From NCBI GenBank assembly GCA_947630115.1, contig CANRGG010000003.1, forward strand, positions 21,234 through 85,233: a DNA stretch of 64,000 nt. The letters run 5' to 3'. The translations under genes were made by a program, and so were the position numbers. Within the stretch, counting starts at the first letter, position 1. Each line of letters starts with the position of its first letter. The notes under the pieces were generated by a model, which saw only the letters and a program-made list of their open reading frames with translations, searched no databases and had not been told where the DNA came from. The stretch comes from an uncultured Clostridia bacterium. Its GTDB lineage: Bacteria > Bacillota > Clostridia > Christensenellales > Borkfalkiaceae. Of the stretch, positions 18,008 through 27,517 are shown one piece after another.

Positions 18008-19978
18008 CTAAATCCCCTTGAACTGCAAGCACCACTCGACGGTAAACAGGACAAGCATCGCAATTGCAAAATACAGGAAAAGATCTTCGCCGAGCTCTTC
18101 CCAAACTTCCGTGTTGTCGAGTTTCATATTCATAGCTTCCACGTCGAAGAGACCGCTTTCCGCAGCCGGAATATGGACGAACGCTTTTCTGACTTCGGCT
18201 TCCTTGTCATAGGAAAAATTCGTCGTGAACGTATAAGTCCCAAGCTCCGTAAGCGTCACCGTCGCAGGAAATTCGGTTAAAGTGTCCGCTTTTCCATTCG
18301 GGTCTGTCATGGTAACCGTCGTTCCCTTGCAGTTGACGTTCACTTCCTCGTCCGCCTCAAACTCATAATTGTCGAGGGTCAGCGGCATAAAGTATTGAAT
18401 TAAATTGTAGCAAAATTTGGTAAGATTTGTTCCCGCGGATAAATTCGACAAGTTGAGCGAGAAGGGCATGACGACGATGCGCTCGGTTTCTGTTTTCTTC
18501 ACGAGCATCACGGGGTCGCCGCCACAGAACAAGATCGGGACAAAACTCTCGTCATAGGACGTGATCCTTCGATACGCCGTCACTCCCATCGTGTGCGGGT
18601 CGATGTATTGAAGGAGCGGGTGCGCGTCTCCCGCCTCGAAATATTTGAGACCGTTAAACGTGACGCTGTCCCCGAGTTCCACGCCGTATGCGCTCAAATC
18701 GTTGGGGTCGCTGAAAATGAGCACCCCGTCCTTCGGCGCATTGCCGCTCTGTATATTCTGCGGAAGGTTATGCTCGAAAATATAGAAGTCGTGCCCCTCG
18801 TTTTGCACTTCACTCAGGGCATAGGCACGATTAAACTGAATCTCGCGCGTTTTGCTCATGGGGTCGCGCAGATACTGAAAGCTGAGATAGTAGAAGATAT
18901 TCGGTTTGGAACTGTAATATTGGATTTTTACCTTATCCTTCACCCCGCCGTAGACCTTAAACTCGTTGTCCTCGTCAATGGAATCCTCTAAATCGACAAA
19001 GCCGATCGACGCCTCCGCATAGGAGGAAAAGTACCAATCCTCCTGACCGCCGATTGCGGGGTCGGTCGCGCGGAGAGTAATGGTCTGAATGTCCGAATAG
19101 TCCAAATTGTCCGAATTGACGTCAAATGCGACTTTTTTATAGAGTTTGGGAAAATCGAAGGTCTTGTCCTCTCCGTTTTCCGCGCCCTTGATCTCAATAT
19201 ATAGGTTCTTTTCGAGAGAGATCCTGCCGAACGCCCCCACCTCTACATGGAATACATACTCGCTCTCCTCGATCGAAACCGTGCAGCCCAAAACTGCGAT
19301 ATTCCACTCATTCTGAATGTTGGCAAGGTTTCTGACGGTCACCGCAGAGCCGAGATTGCCCAAATCCGTTCCCGAATAGACGAAAATTTTTGCCGCAGGA
19401 TTGATAAAGAGACGCTCCTCGGCAAGGTTCAAAGCCCCTTGGATATCCGCCGTACCATAGGAACATTTTAAGCCATCGAGGGTATGGACTACGTCCGTAT
19501 ATTCCTCTTTCGTGGCATCGGCGATCGCATATTCCGCCTCCCGTCCCGCAGTAATGATAGAAATAGTCCCGTCGTCGTCCATGAGCCACTCGTCGATATG
19601 CGCCTTCACTTCCCGCACCGCCCTGTCAAAACGGGAGAACGAGGTGGGATCTCCCGCCGTATGGGCAAGCATACTCGCGGACGAGTCGATGATGATGATC
19701 TTCTCGGTCTCGTCATTGACGAACCCCTCCGAGAACAGTTTCGGCTGCGCCATTAAAAGCGCAAGAGAGGTAAACGCCAACGCCTGACACACGAATACCA
19801 AAATATTCCGTATCGGCTCGATGGGAAGTTTCTTTCTCTTACGCTTCAAGAGCTGCCGCCATAGGACAGTGCTTGTTATAAATTTCTGTTGGTACTTGGG
19901 TCTTATGATATAAATCAAGATGAGGACGAGGATCCCCAAAAGACCGAGTAGCCCCAGCGGCATTAACCATTTGATCAT
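18008..19978 (-). CDS. BatA-like vWA membrane protein
   Basis: MIKWLMPLGLLGLLGILVLILIYIIRPKYQQKFITSTVLWRQLLKRKRKKLPIEPI (BatA N-terminus) and KIIIIDSSASML MIDAS; C-terminal TM. Confidence 0.82.
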   Translation of the reverse strand: MIKWLMPLGLLGLLGILVLILIYIIRPKYQQKFITSTVLWRQLLKRKRKKLPIEPIRNILVFVCQALAFTSLALLMAQPKLFSEGFVNDETEKIIIIDSSASMLAHTAGDPTSFSRFDRAVREVKAHIDEWLMDDDGTISIITAGREAEYAIADATKEEYTDVVHTLDGLKCSYGTADIQGALNLAEERLFINPAAKIFVYSGTDLGNLGSAVTVRNLANIQNEWNIAVLGCTVSIEESEYVFHVEVGAFGRISLEKNLYIEIKGAENGEDKTFDFPKLYKKVAFDVNSDNLDYSDIQTITLRATDPAIGGQEDWYFSSYAEASIGFVDLEDSIDEDNEFKVYGGVKDKVKIQYYSSKPNIFYYLSFQYLRDPMSKTREIQFNRAYALSEVQNEGHDFYIFEHNLPQNIQSGNAPKDGVLIFSDPNDLSAYGVELGDSVTFNGLKYFEAGDAHPLLQYIDPHTMGVTAYRRITSYDESFVPILFCGGDPVMLVKKTETERIVVMPFSLNLSNLSAGTNLTKFCYNLIQYFMPLTLDNYEFEADEEVNVNCKGTTVTMTDPNGKADTLTEFPATVTLTELGTYTFTTNFSYDKEAEVRKAFVHIPAAESGLFDVEAMNMKLDNTEVWEELGEDLFLYFAIAMLVLFTVEWCLQFKGI

Positions 19979-19993
19979 AAATAAACCTCATTT

Positions 19994-20329
19994 CTTTCGA
20001 AGGAAATCTTTTCTGCGAAAATATTTCCTTCGAGGAAACTGACTTGTATGTTTTAACTTGCCCCGTCCTCACGGTCGCCTTGATTGACAACAAGCCGCAA
20101 GCTGGCAAATTGAGTCGTGCAGCGAAGAATTGTGATTCTTCTCGCACCGTTATTAGAATTTTAATTACCTGCGCGGAGCAAAACCACGCTTTTGCGGCAG
20201 CGCCCCCCTATAGGCGCCCCACAGGACGCACATTGTCTGAGAAATTAACTTCGAGAAATAACCTAATTGATAAATAAAGGTTAGTTTCCTCGAACGTAAA
20301 GCTTTCCGAAGGAAAGATTTCGTTCGAAA
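19994..20329. repeat. intergenic element bounded by ~47-bp imperfect inverted repeats
   Basis: Left arm 19994-20040 (reverse complement AGTTTCCTCGAAGGAAATATTTTCGCAGAAAAGATTTCCTTCGAAAG) matches right arm 20283-20329 (AGTTTCCTCGAACGTAAAGCTTTCCGAAGGAAAGATTTCGTTCGAAA). Confidence 0.5.
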
Positions 20330-21518
20330 TCACGGCTTTACTCCGTCCAAATATCCGCTGAGCGCGTCTTTAAGTTCGGGCGGGAGAGTATCATCGTTCT
20401 CCAGGTTTTCCTTCTCGGTTTCATAATCGACCGCGTCGCTGTAATCCGTCTTTCCGTCGATCACAGTATTGTCGTCAAGTTGTCCGCTTGCAGACGCTCC
20501 GCCGCCGCCTTGAAGTTCTCCCTCAGGATCGCCCTCGGACTCTCCACCGTTGCCGTCTCCTTCACCGTCACCCTGTCCTTCGCCGCCTTGACCTTGTCCG
20601 TCACCTTCGCCTTGACTTTCTCCGCCGCCTTCTCCTTGTCCTTCTCCGCTACCTTCTCCCTCTCCTTCGCCTTGACCTTCGCCCTCACCTTCTCCTTCGC
20701 CACTGCCTTCACCCTCTTCGCCGTCTTCTCCCGCAGACGAATCGGTCTGGTTTTTGAGGAAGATCGCCGTCACGGTCATATTGTCCATGACGTTCCAATC
20801 CCAACGCTCGCTCGTCATGACGCCGTCGCTCCACTCTGCGAAAGAATAGCCCTCGTCCGCGACTGCCACAACCGCAGTCGCGTCCTTGCCCTTTTCAATG
20901 CGTTGATAGGTTTCGCCCTGCACAGTTCCGCCCTCAGACGCAAGGTAATTGATCTCCACATACTCCGTCTGCTCTTCCGTCGGATTATCGGGGTTATTCG
21001 GATCAACGGGACCCACAATTTCATTCCCCGGCGAAAGCTACCGCCGCCGAGAGCGCGGATACCGTCGTCATAGAAATGCCGAGCGTTGCGACCACGGCAA
21101 GCAGGACGATCGCCGCCTTGGAGATTTGAAATCTGAATTGATGAGGACTGACGGAGGAAAGTTTCTTCTTTGCGTCCTCCCGTTGAAGCTGCGCGATGTT
21201 GGAATCTTCATGCACCATTTCATACATGGTGATGACGCGCTCTTCGAGTCCGAGCTTGTCGATCATTTGCGCGACCGATTTTGTCGTGGGCTTAAACCGT
21301 TTCAAGTACAAGATCGTCCCCACGGCAATTCCGCCGACAAGTCCCACGCCAAGCGAGAGCAGCAGCATCATCGCAACGCCGACATTGACAAACCACAAGA
21401 TCAACGCCATCACAAAATCAAGCGCAAATCCGAAAAAAACTCCGCAAAGGATGGATTTTCTGAGCGCAAGCTGCTTTGCTTTTTTGGTATATTCTTGAAT
21501 CAAACGTTCAATCTCCAT
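20330..21518 (-). pseudogene. TM / InlB-like repeat / Gly-Glu-rich surface protein, split by a single-base frameshift
   Basis: ORF 21021..21518 ends ...AVAFAGE*; removing one G from the G4 run (21026-21029) restores ...AFAGNEIVGPVDPNNPDNPTEEQTEYVEINYLASEGG..., colinear with the intact paralogue at 1..623. Confidence 0.8.
20520..20736 (-). repeat. low-complexity (Gly-Glu-Gly-Gln) coding tract
   Basis: Encodes GEDGEEGEGSGEGEGEGEGQGEGEGEGSGEGQGEGGGESQGEGDGQ.... Confidence 0.8.
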
Positions 21519-21521
21519 TGT

Positions 21522-23024
21522 TTACTCCTCCCCCTGATAGTTGTATCTGATCGGCATTTCTTTCGGTTCCCCTCTGATTTCTCCAAGCCAAAGACCATGG
21601 ATCCCTATCTTTTTCCAATCCTCTTCGGAGCCCTTGTAGCAAATCTCTTTTAAGGAATCGCAATCCTTGAACGTGTACATACCAATCGTGGTAATGTTCT
21701 TGCCGAGCACCACTTTGCTCAAAACTCTGCACCCGTCAAAGACGCCTCTTCCCATATCCTCTAACGAATCGGGCAGAACGATACTTTTAAGAGAAGTACA
21801 GTTCAGAAACACTTGATCGGCAAAAGTTTTCATTTGGCTATTACCGAAATTGACATCCGTTAAGTTTTTGCAGCTATCAAACGCATCGAATCCAATGCTT
21901 TTGATACTGTCGGAAAATGTGACTTTTTTTAAGGTATGACATCCGATGAACACACAGTTCGAAATATCTTCGAGATCGCTCGGGAAAGTAACTTCCGTTA
22001 CAGGCTCATCGTGAAAGTACAAATTATGCGCTACATAGAGCGGGTTCGATAACGTGCCATTGAATGAAATTTTACACCAAGCGTCAAGATCGGTTACGTT
22101 CACCCTATTGAGCGAATTGCAATATATAAAGTTCATTTCGCCAAACGAGTTTACGCTTTTGCCTACGGTAAGCTCGGTGAGCGCGCTGCACCCATAAAAT
22201 ACATAACGTCCTATTGTCGTTACTTTGTCGGGAATCGTGAGTTTTTGCAGGGAGCGGCAGTTGTAGAAGGTTTTATAATATATCGCCTCCAAGTTTTCAG
22301 GTAAGTGGATTTCTCTCAATGACGAGCACTCCTCAAATGCCTGCGTGTCTACCAATGTTACGGAATCCGGAATTGTGATAGAAGTCAAAGATTTACAATT
22401 AGAGAATGCCGCATAGCCTATCGCTGTTACAGAATTGGGAATCGTGATACTGCTGATCGAGCTGCCCGCAAAAGCATTATCGCCAATTTTTATGACAGGT
22501 AACGTTTTGTAAGTACTCGGGATCACAACACTTCCCGAAGTTGACTTTCCCGCAGAAACGGAGTATCCCGGCTCATCGAAATCGAGGGACAAAGTATACG
22601 TCAAGCCGTCCGCTCCCTGTTCGGGTTCTCCCTCTTCCCAGCCCGGGTTGTCGGGATTGTCGGGCGTATCGGGATTGTCGGGCGTATCGGGATCGTCGGG
22701 ATTGTCGGGATTTTCCGGCGTGTCGGGATTATCGGGATTGTCAGGGTTATCAGGGTTATCAGGGTAATCTGGGTTCACGGGATTATCGGGACTTACGGGA
22801 CCGTCCTTGACATAGCCGCACAAAGTACACTTATTGTCAAGGAAGTTGTGTTCGGACTTTAATCCTATTTCAATATCACCGCAGGTCGCAATTCTCCAAT
22901 GATAGGTATCATCATAGAGCCAGCCGTCGGCATAGGAATGTTTGTGCTCTTCGCAAGCGGAAAAGCACGATAAAGACGCCATGACCATAGAGATTGCCAA
23001 CCATTTCCGGATTTTTTGCTTCAT
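21522..23024 (-). CDS. BspA-type leucine-rich-repeat lipoprotein (paralogue of 645..2192)
   Basis: MKQKIRKWLAISMVMASLSCFSACEEHKHSYADGWLYDDTYHWRIATCGDIE...; PDNPDNPD linker; LRR_5 units such as ITIPNSVTAIGYAAFSNCKSLTSITIPDSV. Confidence 0.87.
   Translation of the reverse strand: MKQKIRKWLAISMVMASLSCFSACEEHKHSYADGWLYDDTYHWRIATCGDIEIGLKSEHNFLDNKCTLCGYVKDGPVSPDNPVNPDYPDNPDNPDNPDNPDTPENPDNPDDPDTPDNPDTPDNPDNPGWEEGEPEQGADGLTYTLSLDFDEPGYSVSAGKSTSGSVVIPSTYKTLPVIKIGDNAFAGSSISSITIPNSVTAIGYAAFSNCKSLTSITIPDSVTLVDTQAFEECSSLREIHLPENLEAIYYKTFYNCRSLQKLTIPDKVTTIGRYVFYGCSALTELTVGKSVNSFGEMNFIYCNSLNRVNVTDLDAWCKISFNGTLSNPLYVAHNLYFHDEPVTEVTFPSDLEDISNCVFIGCHTLKKVTFSDSIKSIGFDAFDSCKNLTDVNFGNSQMKTFADQVFLNCTSLKSIVLPDSLEDMGRGVFDGCRVLSKVVLGKNITTIGMYTFKDCDSLKEICYKGSEEDWKKIGIHGLWLGEIRGEPKEMPIRYNYQGEE
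22637..22795 (-). repeat. Pro-Asp-Asn tandem coding repeat
   Basis: Encodes NPVNPDYPDNPDNPDNPDNPDTPENPDNPDDPDTPDNPDTPDNPDNPG. Confidence 0.8.
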
Positions 23025-23148
23025 ATTCGCTTCCCCCCTTTTGAAAAATTTCGCGGCATATCTTGTTCATGAGAACCTCGTTTTCCGATCCTGCTGAAAA
23101 AGTTCCTTTTTTGTTTGAGTCTGCGTGCTGTGTCCTGATTTTGTATCT

Positions 23149-23177
23149 ATTTTAGCACATTTCCGTTCCATCGTCAA
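23149..23177 (-). promoter_or_regulatory. sigma70-type promoter of LRR lipoprotein copy 2
   Basis: Minus strand TTGACG (23172-23177), 17-nt spacer, TAAAAT (23149-23154); same as copy 1. Confidence 0.75.
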
Positions 23178-23221
23178 TAACTGCATGAAAAATAATACAT
23201 TTAACATATTGAAACTGCATA

Positions 23222-23253
23222 GAAAAAAGACATACAATTCGTATGCCTTTTTC
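23222..23253. terminator. bidirectional terminator-like hairpin (copy 2), downstream of spoIVB
   Basis: GAAAAAAGACATACAATTCGTATGCCTTTTTC, nearly identical to 14140-14170. Confidence 0.65.
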
Positions 23254-23273
23254 AAAGTCGGTGTAATTTTATA

Positions 23274-24299
23274 TTACTTTTCACTGCCACAGGAGATCAT
23301 CTTTTCAATGCCGATGCCGTAGCCCCGCGTCGGATCGTTGATGAACACATGCGTCACGGCGCCGATCAGCTTGCCGTTCTGCACGATCGGGCTCCCGCTC
23401 ATCCCCTGCACGATCCCGCCCGTCTGCTCGATCAGCTTTTCATCCGTCACTTTGATCACAAAATTCTTGTTGTCCTTGTTCGCAGCGTCTACCTTGGCGA
23501 TCGCGATCTCAAACTTGCAGGGCGTGACACCGTTCACCGTCGAATAAATGTACGCCTTCCCGATCGTCGCCTTGGCAAGCGGCGCAATGTCCACAAGTTC
23601 GTTCCCGGAAAGATCGTATCCCTTCTCAAATGTGCCGTAAAGCCCCGTCTCGGAAATCGTCTCCGCGCGCGCGATCGCTTTGTCGTTCAGAAAGAGCCCT
23701 CTCAGCTCCCCCGCCTTGCCGCGCGTCCCCTTGTTCACCCCGATCACGCTGCAAAGATAAACTTTCGGATCGGAGATCCTGAGCGGCGAGCTGTCCTCGC
23801 CCGCGATCTTATGCCCCAAAGACCCGAATTTCCCCGTCTCCTTTTCAATATAGGTCACCGTCCCGATTCCCGAAAGAGTGTCGCGGATGAGAACGCCGAT
23901 CTTGTACTTTCCGCTCTTCTTTTCTTTGACGGGGACGATCGGGATCTCCGCCGTCTCGCCGCTGCGCCGCACGGAGAGGACGATCTCCTTCCCCCCGCTG
24001 CGCGCAAGCGCTTCGTTCAAGTCCTTGATGTTCAGGATCCGCACGCCGTCCGCCGCGCAGATACAGTCCCCCGCCTTGATCCCGGCGTCCTTTGCAGGGG
24101 TGCGAATGCCGTCCTCCGTGTTCACCTCGCTCGTCTCGATGACCTCCGCGCCGCCTGCGCCGAGCATGAACCCTGCCGTCATCCCGCCGATATAATATTT
24201 TCCGTCCGCGGCTGCCTCTGCGACGCATTTCCCGTTCCCAAGCGGGAAAATACAAAAAAAGAGCAGGAACGCCGCGATCAAAACTTTCAGTTTACGCAA
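23274..24299 (-). CDS. spoIVB: SpoIVB peptidase (S55 family, PDZ)
   Basis: PDZ region plus TYIEKETGKFGSLGHKI and GGIVQGMSGSPIVQNGKLIGAVTHVFINDPTRGYGIGIE. TTG start with SD GGAGG. Confidence 0.92.
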   Translation of the reverse strand: MRKLKVLIAAFLLFFCIFPLGNGKCVAEAAADGKYYIGGMTAGFMLGAGGAEVIETSEVNTEDGIRTPAKDAGIKAGDCICAADGVRILNIKDLNEALARSGGKEIVLSVRRSGETAEIPIVPVKEKKSGKYKIGVLIRDTLSGIGTVTYIEKETGKFGSLGHKIAGEDSSPLRISDPKVYLCSVIGVNKGTRGKAGELRGLFLNDKAIARAETISETGLYGTFEKGYDLSGNELVDIAPLAKATIGKAYIYSTVNGVTPCKFEIAIAKVDAANKDNKNFVIKVTDEKLIEQTGGIVQGMSGSPIVQNGKLIGAVTHVFINDPTRGYGIGIEKMISCGSEK

Positions 24300-24389
24300 A
24301 TGTTACCTCCCGTCCCGCCATCGCATGATAGGCTGAACGGAATTATTTTGCGTAAGAAAGTTCGTTCTATACGCCCGGCGCCTCTGCCG

Positions 24390-26078
24390 TCAAAGGGAAT
24401 TTTTGTATGTCTGTGCCTGCAAAAGAAGTTCGTCCGCATGGCGCAGCGAAACTTCGCTCGCCCCGCCCGACAAAAGCCGCGCAAGCTCCTTTCTTCTTCC
24501 GTCTCCGTCGAGGGGCTGCACCCGCGTGAACGTCCGCTCCCCCTCCCGGTTTTTTTCGATCAGAAACTGTCTGTCCGCAAAGGAAGCGATCTGCGCAAGA
24601 TGGGAAACCGCGATGATCTGCGTGCTCTTTGCGATCTTGCAGAATTTTTCCGCGACCGCCAGCGCCGTCCTTCCGCCGATCCCGGCGTCGATCTCGTCGA
24701 AAAGATAGGTGCCGATCCCGTCCGCCGCGCCGAACTGCGCCTTCAACGCCAGCAAAAGCCGGCTCATTTCGCCGCCGCTGACGATCTTTCCGAGCTCTTT
24801 GAGCGGCTCGCCCGCGTTCGCGGAGAACAAAAACCGCACGCCGCCCAGCCCCTCCGCCGTCGCCTTGCCGACCTCCTCCGGAAAGATCTCGTCAAATTCC
24901 ACCCGAAAGCGCGCCGCGGGAATATTCAGCGTTTTGAGCTCCTCTTCGACTCCGGCCGAGAGAGTTTTTGCGGCTTTTTCTCGCAATTCTTTGAGCAAAA
25001 GACAGCGCTCGAACAGCTTTTTTTCGCAAAGAGCGAGCGCTTCGGCGAGCTCCTCTGCTTTCGCGCCGCTATCCTGGAGAAGTTCGTACTCCGCCTTGGC
25101 TTTTTCGAGGAATTTCTCCACGTCCGAGACGGAAGGTCCATATTTTTTCCCGATCGTTCTGATCTCGTCGAGCCTGGCCTCGACCCGCTCGAGTTCGCCC
25201 TCGTCCATGTCGAGTTCGGAGGCGAGCGAGCCGGCGCTCTCGCCGACGTCGGTCAGTTCCGATAAGATCCCCTCGAGCCGTTCGGCATATTCCCCATAGT
25301 CGCCGTACTTTGCGATCTTCAAAAGCGCGCTTTTTGCCGCGAGCACCGCGTCCGCTGCGCCGCCGTCCGAAAGGAGCGCCTCGCGCACTTCGGAGAGCCC
25401 CGTCAGGATCTTTTCTGCGTTCAGATATTTTTCTCTCCGCGAGCGGAGCTCTTCCTCCTCTCCCTCGCGGACCGCTGCCCGTTCGATCTCGTCAATCTGA
25501 AAGCGCAGAACGTCCATTCTCCGTTCTCGCTCGCCGCTCTCCCCGCCGAGAAGGGCGCGCTTTGCAAGAATGTCCCTCCGTTCGCCGACAAGTTCCGCAA
25601 CTTCCCGCTTGGGCGCCTCGATCGGCTCGCCCGCCGCCTTGTCGAGCAGCTGCAGCCGGTTGCTCTCTTTGAGCAGCGAAAACTGTTCGCTCTGCCCGTG
25701 AATATCCAAAAGCCGCGCCGAAACGCGGCGCAGCATGGCGGAAGTGACGGGGCAGCCGTTGATCTTCGCGCTCCCCCTGCCGTCCGTGGCGTATTTCCGG
25801 GTGAGAATGAGGCTCTCCTCCGCCTCGATCTCAAGTTCGCCTAAAATTTCGTCCACGGCGGGATCGGTCTCGCAAAATTCCGCACGGACAAAGCACTCGG
25901 TCTCGCCCGAGCGGATCAACGACTTGTCCGCCTTGGCGCCGAGCGCAAAATCAATGGATTCGAGAATGACCGATTTGCCCGCGCCGGTCTCCCCCGAGAG
26001 GACGTTCAGCCCCTCGGAAAATTCGATCTCGGCGCGGTCAATGAGCGCAAGATTTCTGATCGACAGGCTTTTGAGCAT
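24390..26078 (-). CDS. recN: DNA repair protein RecN
   Basis: MLKSLSIRNLALIDRAEIEFSEGLNVLSGETGAGKSVILESIDFALG...IVSGGEMSRLLLALK...YLFDEIDAGIGGRTALAV. Confidence 0.95.
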   Translation of the reverse strand: MLKSLSIRNLALIDRAEIEFSEGLNVLSGETGAGKSVILESIDFALGAKADKSLIRSGETECFVRAEFCETDPAVDEILGELEIEAEESLILTRKYATDGRGSAKINGCPVTSAMLRRVSARLLDIHGQSEQFSLLKESNRLQLLDKAAGEPIEAPKREVAELVGERRDILAKRALLGGESGERERRMDVLRFQIDEIERAAVREGEEEELRSRREKYLNAEKILTGLSEVREALLSDGGAADAVLAAKSALLKIAKYGDYGEYAERLEGILSELTDVGESAGSLASELDMDEGELERVEARLDEIRTIGKKYGPSVSDVEKFLEKAKAEYELLQDSGAKAEELAEALALCEKKLFERCLLLKELREKAAKTLSAGVEEELKTLNIPAARFRVEFDEIFPEEVGKATAEGLGGVRFLFSANAGEPLKELGKIVSGGEMSRLLLALKAQFGAADGIGTYLFDEIDAGIGGRTALAVAEKFCKIAKSTQIIAVSHLAQIASFADRQFLIEKNREGERTFTRVQPLDGDGRRKELARLLSGGASEVSLRHADELLLQAQTYKNSL

Positions 26079-26081
26079 AGA

Positions 26082-26540
26082 TCAGAGATTTTTTGCGATC
26101 TCGCGGAGCCTGTCCCGCGCGGCCGTCGCGTCCTCGGAGGTGTTGCAGAGGGAAAACACAGTGTCGTCGCCCGCGATACTGCCGACGATCTCGGCATAAT
26201 TCAGAAGGTCGATGACGGCGCCCGCGTTCGAACCGTAGCCCGCCATGGTCTTGGTGACGACGATATTCCCGACCGCCTGAATGGTCTCGACGCCCGCCTC
26301 GAACAGGGCGCGCATCCGCTCGGGCAGCTCCCCCTCCCGCTTGCGCGTCGCGGTATAGCGATAGCGCTTCTCGACGCCCGCGATCTTGTAAAGACCGAGT
26401 TCGCGCACGTCGCGCGAGACCGTCGCCTGGGTGACCTTGAAATTGACTTTTTCAAGTTCTTTGCATAGGTCCTCCTGCGTTTCGATCTCTTTTTCTTCGA
26501 TGAGTTCGAGGATCTTGGTCTGCCTTGCATTCCTTAACAT
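26082..26540 (-). CDS. argR: arginine repressor ArgR
   Basis: 152 aa; RQTKILELIEEKEIETQEDLCKEL...VTQATVSRDVRELGLYKI...GSIAGDDTVF. Confidence 0.93.
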   Translation of the reverse strand: MLRNARQTKILELIEEKEIETQEDLCKELEKVNFKVTQATVSRDVRELGLYKIAGVEKRYRYTATRKREGELPERMRALFEAGVETIQAVGNIVVTKTMAGYGSNAGAVIDLLNYAEIVGSIAGDDTVFSLCNTSEDATAARDRLREIAKNL

Positions 26541-26555
26541 ATTTATTCCTCCGTA

Positions 26556-27347
26556 TCAATTTATTTTTTCCGTCAAACGGCGGAAAAGATCATTCCGTTT
26601 TTTGGTCAGAAAATCCGCATGTCTCGGCGATTTCCTCACGACGACGGTGTCCGCGCCGCCGAATTCCCCCAAAAACCTGCCGTCGCCGCAAAGCACGATG
26701 GTGCTGTCCTCGGGAAAGGAAAGTTTGAGTTCGCTCTTGTCCGAACAGACGATCGGACGGCTCTTCAAAGAGATCGCGCAGACAGGCGTCAGCAGGAATA
26801 CTTCGCAGTCGGGCGTAAAGATACTGCCCCCCGCGGAGAGCGAATAGCCCGTGGAGCCCGTCGGGGTCGCGACGATGAGCCCGTCCGCGGTAAATTCCCC
26901 TGCGGGGCTGTCGTCGATCTTGGCGGAAATTTTTACAACGCTCTCGCCGGCTTCGGGAGAGATCCGACGCATGAGGGTGAGTTCGTTGAGACAGGTGTAG
27001 GTCTCTCCCCGCGCCCGGATCTCGAGCATGGAGCGGCGCAGGATCCTGCAATCCTTTTTCAGAACGAGCTCGACGAGTTCCTCCGTCTCATCCCGCTCGA
27101 ATTCGGTCAAAAAGCCGATCGTGCCGTAGTTGACGCCGACGATGGGGATCTCGGATTGGGACGCGCGATGGGCGGCGCGGAGAATGGAGCCGTCCCCGCC
27201 GAGCACGATCAAGCGATCGACGTCCATAATCTCGTTTTCCGAAGAAAACAAGGCGACTTGCGCGCCGCGCGCCTTGAGTTTGTCGGACAGTTCCGAAACG
27301 GCGGCCTGCCCGACCCTTTCCCGATTATAAAAAATCCCGATTCTCAT
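26556..27347 (-). CDS. nadK: NAD kinase
   Basis: LIVLGGDGSILRAAH (GGDG), GVNYGTIGFLTEF, TPTGSTGYSLSAGG. Confidence 0.93.
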   Translation of the reverse strand: MRIGIFYNRERVGQAAVSELSDKLKARGAQVALFSSENEIMDVDRLIVLGGDGSILRAAHRASQSEIPIVGVNYGTIGFLTEFERDETEELVELVLKKDCRILRRSMLEIRARGETYTCLNELTLMRRISPEAGESVVKISAKIDDSPAGEFTADGLIVATPTGSTGYSLSAGGSIFTPDCEVFLLTPVCAISLKSRPIVCSDKSELKLSFPEDSTIVLCGDGRFLGEFGGADTVVVRKSPRHADFLTKKRNDLFRRLTEKIN

Positions 27348-27517
27348 GTTTATTTAATATTATATACGCTTATTTCTGGAAAATCAAGCAGATTATTGAA
27401 AAAAATTTTGTGAACAAGATAAAATTTTTTCATGGCAACGGCGGGAAAAAGTCCGGCGCCGCGGCATGGTTTTCATAGAAATCCCCCCCCTTGGGATTTG
27501 ACGTTCAAAAAGCGCGC

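Noticed and set aside
20480-21073. Hydrophobic plus-strand ORF (TLSFAALTLSVTFALTF...)
   Set aside because: Antisense translation of the Gly-Glu tract, not a membrane protein gene.
24300-24390. Possible sigma-G/F promoter upstream of spoIVB (GTATA...CAAAATA)
   Set aside because: Only a partial match to consensus with uncertain spacing; not strong enough to list.
23349-25265. 638-aa plus-strand ORF
   Set aside because: Antisense to spoIVB and recN; Arg/Leu/Pro-rich shadow translation without family resemblance.
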